Source: an uncultured Actinomycetes bacterium (GTDB lineage Bacteria; Actinomycetota; Acidimicrobiia; Acidimicrobiales; RAAP-2). From it: DNA of 7,642 nt. Position 1 is the first letter of the stretch, and the number at the start of each line of letters is the position of its first letter. Shown piece by piece: positions 1 through 5,098 of this stretch. The stretch is taken from positions 1-7,642 of the forward strand of contig CAINVQ010000215.1 in the NCBI GenBank assembly GCA_903854175.1. Direction: 5' to 3'. Position numbers and translations under genes: made by a program. The notes beneath the pieces were generated by a model. The model saw nothing but the letters and a program-made list of their open reading frames with translations, was not told where the DNA came from and did not search any database.

Positions 1-489
1 AAGCCATTGTGGCGTAAAACGACTGTCAGCTAATTTCGGAGTGAATTCTTTTAGCTCTTCTGGGCTTAATGATCCGAGCTCGTGAAGTGGATAAGAAGAT
101 CCAGCAACTCCACCGGCACTTGTGGACCACAAAACAAGTTTCTCAACGTATTGAGGGAAGGTAACTGCGAACTCTTGAGCCACCATTCCACCAAAGCTCA
201 CTCCAAGGAGAATGCACGATGAGATCTCTAAACCATCAAGAACTGCACGTACATCGTTGGCGTAATCAGCCATTGTCCATGGTCCAGGGGGTGTTGAGGA
301 CCCTCCCATACCGCGGTGATCGAATGCAATGACGTCAGAATTCCTACGGAGCATTTCTAAGAAGGGCTGGGAAGATGCAATGGTCGCACCAGTGCCATTT
401 AGAAGCAAAACTGTTGGCCCAGATCCGCCACGTTCGACAAGATATTCGTTGGAGTTAGCTGCTACAAGAATTTGGTGTTGAACACTCAT
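1..489 (-). CDS. Alpha/beta hydrolase, N-terminal 163 residues (3' end outside window)
   Basis: An open minus-strand frame runs from ATG at 489-487 to the window edge with no stop. The translation has the alpha/beta hydrolase fold order: a first strand followed by an oxyanion-type loop NGTGA (residues 31-35, where many relatives have HGxG), then FDHRGMGGS at about 56-64, then the nucleophile elbow GVSFGG with Ser98 as the expected nucleophile. The catalytic Asp and His would lie in the missing part. The substrate cannot be told; relatives include esterases, lactonases, haloperoxidase-like proteins and 3-oxoadipate enol-lactonases. The start is odd: the ATG follows the CCA end of the upstream tRNA-Gly with no intervening base, so there is no space for a ribosome binding site outside the tRNA. 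The next in-frame ATG (residue 46) would delete the first strand and oxyanion loop, so 489 is the credible start. The family is confident, the function is not. Confidence 0.88.
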   Translation of the reverse strand, partial: MSVQHQILVAANSNEYLVERGGSGPTVLLLNGTGATIASSQPFLEMLRRNSDVIAFDHRGMGGSSTPPGPWTMADYANDVRAVLDGLEISSCILLGVSFGGMVAQEFAVTFPQYVEKLVLWSTSAGGVAGSSYPLHELGSLSPEELKEFTPKLADSRFTPQWL

Positions 490-563
490 TGGAGCGGGTG
501 GCGGGAATCGAACCCGCGTGGCCAGATTGGAAATCTGGAACTCTACCATTGAGCTACACCCGC
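490..563 (-). tRNA. tRNA-Gly (anticodon UCC), with encoded CCA
   Basis: On the minus strand the sequence folds into a full cloverleaf. The seven-pair acceptor stem is GCGGGTG (563-557) with CACCCGC (500-494). The D arm is GCTC/GAGT with an AATGGTA loop. The anticodon stem is CCAGA/TCTGG around the loop TTTCCAA, giving anticodon TCC, which reads GGA glycine codons. The T arm is GCGGG/CCCGC around TTCGATT. The discriminator base is T (493 on the minus strand) and CCA is encoded at 492-490; without CCA the mature body is 493-563. The 3' end touches the start codon of the downstream hydrolase, so the two are probably co-transcribed. The gene diverges from glbO. Confidence 0.97.
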
Positions 564-615
564 GCGTCTCAAAATGAGACTCGAGTAAGTCTAGGCGAAC
601 ATCTAGCGTGGTGGT
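564..615. promoter_or_regulatory. Divergent spacer between tRNA-Gly and glbO, presumed to hold both promoters
   Basis: This 52-bp gap is the only space from which both the tRNA/hydrolase unit and the plus-strand gene run can be started locally. A weak minus-strand -10 candidate, TAGACT (complement of 588-593), lies 24 bp upstream of the tRNA 5' end, but no convincing -35 element sits in front of it. No good plus-strand -10 hexamer is visible. The spacer also holds the perfect inverted repeat described separately and two copies of TCTAG (590-594 and 602-606). The regulatory role is inferred from gene arrangement rather than from strong motifs. Confidence 0.4.
566..580. repeat. Inverted repeat GTCTCA-AAA-TGAGAC
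   Basis: This is a perfect 6-bp inverted repeat with a 3-base centre, immediately upstream of the tRNA on the minus strand. As RNA it would sit in the tRNA 5' leader, where it could be a hairpin next to the RNase P site. As DNA it could be a small operator. Six base pairs is short enough to occur by chance, so the structure is certain but its function is not. Confidence 0.4.
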
Positions 616-990
616 GTGGAACAGACAATTTATGACCAGGTCGGCGGTCAAGAATTCTTCGTTCGCTTGGTTGATGCGTTTTATGAGACCGTTGAAAAAG
701 ATGAACTTTTACGGCCTATGTATCCCGAGGACCTCACTGAGGCGAAGCAACATTTAGTCTTTTTTCTCGTTCAGTACTGGGGTGGACCAGAGATCTATAT
801 GGAGGCCCGAGGACACCCTCGACTACGAATGCGCCATGCTCCATTTCGAATCACAAAAAAGGCACGCGACAACTGGTTGAACGCAATGAACCATGCACTT
901 GAGAGCCTGCGAAGTGAACTGACAACGGAACAGTACGTTGAAATGAACTCTTATTTCGACATGGCTGCGCACCAATTGCGCAATGCGTAG
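616..990 (+). CDS. glbO: Group II truncated haemoglobin (trHbO)
   Basis: A 124-residue haem protein of the 2-over-2 globin group II. Family members bind O2 and other small ligands and are linked to oxygen handling, peroxide/NO chemistry and terminal respiration. Visible signatures are Tyr23 (B10), Tyr36 (CD1) in MYPED, the QYWGGP segment (53-58), the nearly invariant GHPRLRMRHAPF segment (66-77) with proximal haem ligand His74 (F8), and Trp87 (G8). These positions match Mycobacterium tuberculosis GlbO almost residue for residue, from memory. The start is GTG at 616, which gives the family N-terminus (IYDQVGG); only a weak G-rich stretch (610-614) precedes it. Cytoplasmic: no signal peptide or membrane segment. 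It is the first gene of the plus-strand run, 41 bp ahead of the PH-domain gene. Confidence 0.96.
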   Translation: MEQTIYDQVGGQEFFVRLVDAFYETVEKDELLRPMYPEDLTEAKQHLVFFLVQYWGGPEIYMEARGHPRLRMRHAPFRITKKARDNWLNAMNHALESLRSELTTEQYVEMNSYFDMAAHQLRNA

Positions 991-1031
991 CCATCACTGA
1001 AACGCCACTTAATTTTTTTTAGGCTGGGGTA

Positions 1032-1610
1032 ATGCAAGGACGTAGCTCTCTTCGAGAAAAAGAACAGCGCATTATTTCTGTCACACCAGTCGCTACTGGT
1101 CTCTTTCTCCCATTACTAAGTTTTGCGAGCTCACTCGTAGTTGTTGATTTCCTTGTTACTCATTTGCACGTACTTGCTTCACACGAGTTTTTACTGCTAC
1201 TAATTTTTGCTGGTCCGTGTGCAGTTGTTGTTGGAACAAGGTCGTGGCAGTGGCGATCGCACAAGGTGCATGTAACTAATCAGCGTGTAATAGCTGAAGG
1301 TGGGGTTACGAATAGATTTAGCAATGCTGTTGAACTGAGAGATATTTCTGGATCCAGCATTGAACAGTCCCTCATCGAACGACTTTTTCGCCGCGGTGAA
1401 GTGGTCTTGGAGACTCCTTCCGGGCCGTTTTATTCGGGACTTGTGAACCACCCAGCCGCTCTTCGGCGGATTATTGAGGCAGAGCGAGCAACCCCTTCGT
1501 ATGGTGAACTGGCACTTGACACGGTATTCGAGGCTGATTTTGAAGCTCCCAGGGCCTTTGAGTACAGACCACGAAAAAACACCACATCTGATGGTGATTG
1601 GTCTCAGTGA
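1032..1610 (+). CDS. Membrane-anchored bacterial PH-domain protein (bPH_2/DUF304-like)
   Basis: A 192-residue protein. A basic N-terminus (1-13) leads into two hydrophobic segments, about 18-43 and 52-68, that should form a membrane hairpin. A bacterial PH-like domain follows (about 75-152), recognisable from VHVTNQRVIAEGG (79-91), an LRDISGSSIEQSL-type strand-turn (102-114) and RRGEVVLETPSG (120-131). This is the pattern of YdbS/YdbT-type proteins, whose role is poorly known and which probably sit on the inner face of the membrane. A 40-residue acidic tail (153-192) follows the domain and has no family match that I recognise. The start is ATG at 1032 with a weak GGGG (1026-1029) as possible ribosome binding site. 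The gap from glbO is 41 bp and contains an eight-T run but no hairpin, so read-through is expected. The family call is good; the function is unknown. Confidence 0.82.
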   Translation: MQGRSSLREKEQRIISVTPVATGLFLPLLSFASSLVVVDFLVTHLHVLASHEFLLLLIFAGPCAVVVGTRSWQWRSHKVHVTNQRVIAEGGVTNRFSNAVELRDISGSSIEQSLIERLFRRGEVVLETPSGPFYSGLVNHPAALRRIIEAERATPSYGELALDTVFEADFEAPRAFEYRPRKNTTSDGDWSQ

Positions 1611-1623
1611 GTTGACCAGTACC

Positions 1624-1842
1624 GTGAATGACGTGACTACTCGATACCGCTGCACCGCTTGTGGAAATTTGACCAGATTTGATGTTGTCGAAACAACATC
1701 TATTCGTTCATTTCACCACTTCACCGTAGGCGGTGACCTCACAATTGAAGAGCCAGAAGTTATTTCCAAGATTGTTGAGTCAGTTGACTGTCGTTGGTGT
1801 GGCCATGGCCGTGGCGTAGAGGAAATCACCGAGGGCGAGTGA
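1624..1842 (+). CDS. Small zinc-ribbon protein, conserved hypothetical
   Basis: A protein of about 72 residues with two Cys pairs: CTAC at 10-13 and CRWC at 56-59, in the contexts YRCTACGN and VDCRWCGHG. Two CxxC knuckles separated by about 40 residues suggest one zinc ribbon with a long insert; the insert carries the motif SFHHFTVGGDL. I do not recognise a named function, although the layout resembles small conserved actinobacterial hypotheticals. The start is uncertain. GTG at 1624 begins 14 bp after the previous stop and just before the conserved core, and is my choice. ATG at 1591 is also in frame (83 residues) but would overlap the PH gene by 20 bp and has no visible ribosome binding site. 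The stop TGA at 1840-1842 overlaps the next gene's GTG (GTGA), so the two are probably translationally coupled. Confidence 0.75.
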   Translation: MNDVTTRYRCTACGNLTRFDVVETTSIRSFHHFTVGGDLTIEEPEVISKIVESVDCRWCGHGRGVEEITEGE

Positions 1843-2231
1843 GCTCGTTCGATCAACCCAGGCAGCGCCAGGCTCCATTGCATTTTTCTGGAACCATCAA
1901 TGGTTCGCCGGTAATAAAAGTACTTAACGAAAAAACACTTGTTGTCGCGATAAAACCGAATTGTGACGGATGCCGTGATTTTGTTCATTCGACTCTTGAT
2001 GAATTGGCGCATGTTGAAGTTTTGGTGGTCTCCGAGTCCGTAGATGGCGCTACTGAATGGGCGAATGGACATCAAGAAGTTCTTATTGCCCCAGGAATTC
2101 TCTCGGAGCTCGGAATCAAATGGCCACCATTTTTTGTCCTCATCGACCCTGCTTCTTCAATGATCGTCACTGAAGGCGTGGTCTTTGGTCCTTCACAAAT
2201 TGCAAAGGAAATTGCCCCGTTTCTTATCTGA
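1839..2231 (+). CDS. Thioredoxin-fold protein with CxxC active site, function unknown
   Basis: A 130-residue protein. After a polar N-terminus, a core strand (LVVAIKP, 34-40) leads straight into NCDGCRDF, placing Cys42 and Cys45 at the start of a helix exactly as in thioredoxins. A second strand (VEVLVVSES, 59-67) follows. WPPFFVLID (95-103) supplies the Pro before a strand that faces the active site in the fold (likely cis-Pro97). The protein lacks an evident signal peptide or lipobox, so it appears cytoplasmic, unlike secreted TlpA/ResA-type reductases. The start is GTG at 1839, chosen because it forms a 4-bp GTGA overlap with the zinc-ribbon gene and has GAGGG (1831-1835) close upstream. 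An upstream ATG at 1794 would run through the zinc-ribbon coding sequence and add an unlikely Trp/Arg-rich leader. It could be a disulphide reductase or a peroxiredoxin-like protein. Confidence 0.75.
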   Translation: MSSFDQPRQRQAPLHFSGTINGSPVIKVLNEKTLVVAIKPNCDGCRDFVHSTLDELAHVEVLVVSESVDGATEWANGHQEVLIAPGILSELGIKWPPFFVLIDPASSMIVTEGVVFGPSQIAKEIAPFLI

Positions 2232-2277
2232 TGTCACACCCTTAGTGAATGCTTTGAAAATAAGTGAAAGGGATCAG

Positions 2278-2490
2278 ATGAGTAAAAAGATTGAAGTTTC
2301 AATTAGTTGCAAAGAATGTGTACGTCGAAGCACCCCAGATTGCAGTGACTGTTTGGTGAGCTTTGTCTTGGGCAGTACGCCCGATGAACTCGTTATGTCG
2401 GGTGATGAAGCAAAGATTATTGAACTCTTTACAAATGAAGGAATGATTCCAGGACTCAAATATCGTCAACGAGTTGAGTTAAGACCTTAA
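2278..2490 (+). CDS. Small four-cysteine, probably zinc-binding protein, conserved hypothetical
   Basis: A 70-residue protein with two Cys pairs, CKEC (11-14) and CSDC (22-25), seven residues apart. This is a compact four-cysteine metal site, most likely zinc. An LVSFVLG strand (26-32) and a short helix follow, then a basic end (YRQRVELRP). It resembles small actinobacterial hypotheticals that carry a DCxDC core followed by a V(T/S)FxL strand, as I remember them; no function is known to me. The start is ATG at 2278, supported by AAAGGGA (2267-2273) four bases upstream. An ATG at 2185 is also in frame but overlaps the previous gene by 47 bp and adds a non-conserved leader. It lies 46 bp after the thioredoxin-like gene and 25 bp before the glycosyltransferase gene. 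Confidence 0.75.
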   Translation: MSKKIEVSISCKECVRRSTPDCSDCLVSFVLGSTPDELVMSGDEAKIIELFTNEGMIPGLKYRQRVELRP

Positions 2491-2515
2491 GAGTTCTTCC
2501 AAGTAGCGTGGTTCT

Positions 2516-3667
2516 ATGGCGCGCCACTTACTCGTGACCAATGACTACCTCCCAAAGACTGGCGGTATTCAGGTCTACCTACACGAACTCTGGCGCCGTC
2601 TTGGACCAGGTCGCGCAGTTGTCCTAACTGCTTCTTCGCATGAAGATGCAGAAATGTTTGATGCTCGAACCGACGTAGTTATTGAGCGTGTGAAGTCGAA
2701 GACATTATTTTTTCCAACACGTCGAGCACTTCGAGCAATTGAAGATGCGATTGAACGTCATCAGCCAGATCTAGTTCTCATTGATCCTGCATGGCCGCTT
2801 GGGTTACTTGGGCCGAGACTTTCAAAACCGTATGGAGTGATACTTCACGGTGCCGAAGTGACTATTCCCGGCAGGTTGCCAATTGTTGCTTCAACACTTC
2901 GTTACGTTCTTCGCCACGCCAGCGTCGCAATTTGTGCCGGAACGTATCCAGAGAGTGAAGCGAGAAGAAACGCTGGTGAATATATGCCACCAGTAGTGCA
3001 GATCCCGCCAGGTGTTGACACCAGCAGGTTCGTCCCACTGGATCCTTCAAGACGTGAAGATGTTCGAAAAAAACTCGGCCTTTCTCCCGACGCACTTCTT
3101 GTGAGCTCGTATTCAAGGCTGGTCCCGCGAAAGGGGATGGACACACTCATTCGCGCGGCCGCAAAGTTGCAAGTAAACATCCCAACGCTGCAGGTGGCAA
3201 TCGGTGGTTCTGGCCGCGACCGCGACCGACTTGAGAAGCTGGCTAAAAAACTTAATTCGCCAGTCGTTTTTCTTGGTCGAGTGTCCGATGATGACCTGAG
3301 CCCGTGGCTCGGCGCGAGTGATCTGATGGTGATGGATTGTCGAAGTCGGTGGTTGGGTCTTGAGCAAGAGGGCTTCGGGATTGTCTTTGTTGAAGCCGCA
3401 GCCAGCGGTGTTGCTCAAATTGCAGGACGTTCTGGAGGAAGCCACGAGGCTGTTCTTGACGGTGAAACGGGTGTTGTCGTAGCTAAATCCCGTAGTGCTT
3501 CCGCGTTAGCCGTAGCAATGGGCGAGTTGCTGCTTGAACCTGAGCAACGTGCCCTCTACGGACTTCAGGCACGAAAGCTAAGTGTTGAGCGATTTGACTG
3601 GAACAACCTTGCACTGCGCCTCGGTAACGGCCTAGAGCCCTTTGACAACATCAATTCAGTGCTTTAA
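2516..3667 (+). CDS. pimB: GT-B glycosyltransferase (GT4), PimB'-like phosphatidylinositol mannoside mannosyltransferase
   Basis: A 383-residue family-4 retaining glycosyltransferase with two Rossmann domains. The N-terminal acceptor domain shows LLVTNDYLPKTGGIQ (5-19) with the glycine loop, and HGAE (111-114). The linker PPGVD (164-168) opens the donor domain, which has SRLVPRKGMDTLI (200-212), whose Arg/Lys contact the donor phosphates, and the EX7E motif E285-GFGIVFV-E293, followed by AGRSGG (303-308). The N-terminal ND(F/Y)xPxxGGIQ and the donor motifs read like mycobacterial/corynebacterial PimB', which adds the second mannose from GDP-mannose to phosphatidylinositol mannoside at the inner membrane face. 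The lipid acceptor is inferred; other envelope glycolipids or a different sugar are possible. The start ATG at 2516 lacks a clear ribosome binding site. The SRPBCC gene next door supports a conserved actinobacterial neighbourhood. Confidence 0.85.
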   Translation: MARHLLVTNDYLPKTGGIQVYLHELWRRLGPGRAVVLTASSHEDAEMFDARTDVVIERVKSKTLFFPTRRALRAIEDAIERHQPDLVLIDPAWPLGLLGPRLSKPYGVILHGAEVTIPGRLPIVASTLRYVLRHASVAICAGTYPESEARRNAGEYMPPVVQIPPGVDTSRFVPLDPSRREDVRKKLGLSPDALLVSSYSRLVPRKGMDTLIRAAAKLQVNIPTLQVAIGGSGRDRDRLEKLAKKLNSPVVFLGRVSDDDLSPWLGASDLMVMDCRSRWLGLEQEGFGIVFVEAAASGVAQIAGRSGGSHEAVLDGETGVVVAKSRSASALAVAMGELLLEPEQRALYGLQARKLSVERFDWNNLALRLGNGLEPFDNINSVL

Positions 3668-3687
3668 CTGTTCTAAGGTATTGGTAA

Positions 3688-3695
3688 AAGGAGGT
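3688..3695 (+). promoter_or_regulatory. Strong Shine-Dalgarno site for the SRPBCC gene
   Basis: AAGGAGGT ends three bases before GTG at 3699. It is the strongest ribosome binding site in the window and fixes the start of the SRPBCC protein at 3699, against an upstream in-frame ATG at 3642 that lies inside the glycosyltransferase gene. It suggests that the SRPBCC/ROK/oxidoreductase/aminotransferase block is translated independently of the glycosyltransferase. Confidence 0.85.
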
Positions 3696-3698
3696 GCC

Positions 3699-4139
3699 GT
3701 GGCTCAGCGTGCAACATTGTCAATAAACGTCAACGCAACACCCGACACCATCTACTCGATCGTTACTGATTTCGCTGCATATGGTGAATGGGTAAGTGAA
3801 TTAAAAAAGGTTGAAGTTCTCGAACGTGACACCGCAGGTCGTGCTCTCGAAGTTGAATTTCGTGCCGCAGCTTTTGGTCGATCAACCACGTACGTACTTC
3901 GCTATGACTACAGTCGTGCTCCAGAGCAGCTGAGCTGGGAACAAGTCGATGGTGACATCACTAAGTCACTTGTTGGTCAGTACAAATTTGAGCCGTCAGG
4001 AAGTGGCACAAAAGTTACCTACGACCTCGAAGTAGAACTAGCTGTTCCAATCCCATCGTTTGTGAAGGCTCGTGCCGCACAGCGCATCCAGATCCAAGCC
4101 CTTAGAGAGCTTAGAGAGCGTGCTGAGCGTCGTTCATGA
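3699..4139 (+). CDS. SRPBCC (START-like) protein, polyketide cyclase/dehydrase family
   Basis: A 146-residue single-domain protein of the helix-grip fold. It opens with a strand and the family's INVNATPDTIYSIVTDFAAY-type region (9-28) followed by EW. The motif VLERDTAGRALEVEF lies at 40-54, then YVLRYDY (65-71), a Trp-containing strand (LSWEQVDGD, 78-86), GQYKFEP (93-99), GTKVTYDLEV (103-112), and a long C-terminal helix that closes the hydrophobic cavity. Such proteins bind lipids or other hydrophobic ligands, and some act as cyclases; the ligand here is unknown. The GTG start at 3699 is fixed by the AAGGAGGT site. In mycobacteria an SRPBCC gene (Rv2185c, from memory) lies close to pimB', which favours a shared envelope-lipid role. 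Its TGA overlaps the ROK kinase ATG (ATGA, 4136-4139). Near the C-terminus a 9-bp tandem duplication encodes Leu-Arg-Glu twice. Confidence 0.88.
   Translation: MAQRATLSINVNATPDTIYSIVTDFAAYGEWVSELKKVEVLERDTAGRALEVEFRAAAFGRSTTYVLRYDYSRAPEQLSWEQVDGDITKSLVGQYKFEPSGSGTKVTYDLEVELAVPIPSFVKARAAQRIQIQALRELRERAERRS
4101..4118 (+). repeat. Two-copy tandem 9-bp repeat CTTAGAGAG
   Basis: Two exact in-frame copies (4101-4109 and 4110-4118) sit in the last helix of the SRPBCC protein, and each encodes Leu-Arg-Glu. Both use the same AGA arginine codon, which points to a recent slippage duplication rather than two independent codons under selection. It is harmless to the fold because it lengthens an exposed helix by about one turn. 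Confidence 0.8.
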
Positions 4140-5098
4140 ATGACGTAGCAATAGGTGTCGACATTGGCGGCACGAAGTCTTTAGCTCTACTTGTTTCTCG
4201 TGATGGAAAAATACTTGAGCAAGACAAGCAACAAACTCTTCACGAAGCAGATGCTGTTGATGCGATGAGCAAAGTAATAAGCGATCAAATCATTTCGCTC
4301 TGCTCTAAGCACAATCTTGACTCTAAAAAAATACCTCTCGGCATTGGACTACCTGGACTCATACGACGTGATGGTTCGCTCGCGTACGCGCCCAACTGGC
4401 AGAGTGCTCATGGCATCAATCTCACTGACTCTTTAAAGCAGCTCATTGGATCACAGCACGTGTTTGCAGATAATGATGCGAACTGCGCTGCCCTCAGTGA
4501 ACACGAGTGGGGCGCAGCGAAGGGTATTGATGATTTCGTGATGGTGACGCTCGGCACTGGTATTGGTGGAGCACTCTTTGCGGGTGGAGAACTGCATCGA
4601 GGCAAGAACGGATTCGCTGGCGAAATTGGTCACATGGTTGTTTCAGCCAACGGTGCTCCATGCCTCTGCGGCGGAAAAGGTTGCTGGGAGCGGTACTGCT
4701 CTGGTGGTGCGTTGCAGCGAATGACGAGTGAAGCTGTTCAAGCAGGAAAACTCCCCTTACTTTCAGCATCTCTGGGGGCCGAGAATGTTCGAGGTGAGGA
4801 TGTTTCCAAAGCGGCAAGCGAAGGAAGCGAAGAGGCACTTGTAATCATTCGTGAAATCGGATGGTGGATGGCGCTTGGACTGTCGAACCTTGAAGTCATC
4901 CTTGATAGCGGAACGTACCTCATTGGCGGCGGTCTTTCAGCAGTGTTCGAACTTGTTCTGCCGTCAGCACGTGAATATTTAGATGGACTTGTTGAAGCTC
5001 GTGAAGCTCGACCTGAAATAAAAATTATTGCTAATCACTTTGGGCCGAATTCTGGTGCACTCGGTGCAGCTCTTCTGGCATTTAATGGTGCACAATGA
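4136..5098 (+). CDS. glk: ROK-family sugar kinase, probable glucokinase
   Basis: A 320-residue ROK kinase of normal family length. Visible are the phosphate-1 motif VDIGGTK (8-14), the sugar-site segment LAYAPNW (82-88), NDAN (113-116) with Asp114 as expected catalytic base, the phosphate-2 loop TLGTGIGG (138-145), EIGH (163-166) with the sugar/zinc-binding histidine, and the ROK zinc motif C176-L-C178-GGKG-C183-W-E185. All key residues are intact. The likely reaction is ATP-dependent phosphorylation of glucose in the cytosol; fructose, mannose or N-acetylmannosamine cannot be excluded from sequence alone. It starts with an ATGA overlap on the SRPBCC gene and ends with an ATGA overlap on the oxidoreductase gene, so it is translationally coupled on both sides. 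Mannose-6-phosphate supply for the PimB-like enzyme would be one reason for the linkage, but that is speculation. Confidence 0.92.
   Translation: MNDVAIGVDIGGTKSLALLVSRDGKILEQDKQQTLHEADAVDAMSKVISDQIISLCSKHNLDSKKIPLGIGLPGLIRRDGSLAYAPNWQSAHGINLTDSLKQLIGSQHVFADNDANCAALSEHEWGAAKGIDDFVMVTLGTGIGGALFAGGELHRGKNGFAGEIGHMVVSANGAPCLCGGKGCWERYCSGGALQRMTSEAVQAGKLPLLSASLGAENVRGEDVSKAASEGSEEALVIIREIGWWMALGLSNLEVILDSGTYLIGGGLSAVFELVLPSAREYLDGLVEAREARPEIKIIANHFGPNSGALGAALLAFNGAQ

Noticed and set aside
964..1020. Possible intrinsic terminator after glbO: GCTGCGC/GCGTAGC arms (964-970, 985-991), inner palindrome ATTGCGCAAT (975-984), and an eight-T run (1013-1020).
   Set aside because: The stem lies mostly inside the coding end, has a G-T pair and a 14-base loop, and the T run is about 20 bases downstream of it. 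An intrinsic terminator needs the T run directly after the hairpin.
1200..1655. A 151-codon minus-strand open frame opposite the PH-domain gene.
   Set aside because: It overlaps a well-supported gene, has no family-like motifs, and its composition is that of an antisense shadow.
1794..1838. An extended N-terminus for the thioredoxin-like protein starting at ATG 1794.
   Set aside because: The added residues are Trp/Arg-rich and only mirror the zinc-ribbon reading frame. The GTG at 1839 forms a standard GTGA overlap with a close GAGGG site.
1713..2075. A 120-codon minus-strand open frame opposite the zinc-ribbon and thioredoxin-like genes.
   Set aside because: It spans the junction of two coupled plus-strand genes, shows no recognisable domain, and has no ribosome binding site of note.
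2232..2277. An internal promoter in the 46-bp gap before the four-cysteine gene (A/T-rich TTGAAAATAA).
   Set aside because: There is no properly spaced pair of -35 and -10 hexamers; the A/T-rich stretch alone is too weak to call.
3113..3445. Long minus-strand open frames opposite the glycosyltransferase gene.
   Set aside because: The plus-strand frame has intact GT4 motifs throughout this stretch; the opposite frames contain no coherent motif.
3642..3698. An extended N-terminus for the SRPBCC protein starting at ATG 3642.
   Set aside because: It would overlap the glycosyltransferase end and bypass the strong AAGGAGGT site that points to GTG 3699.
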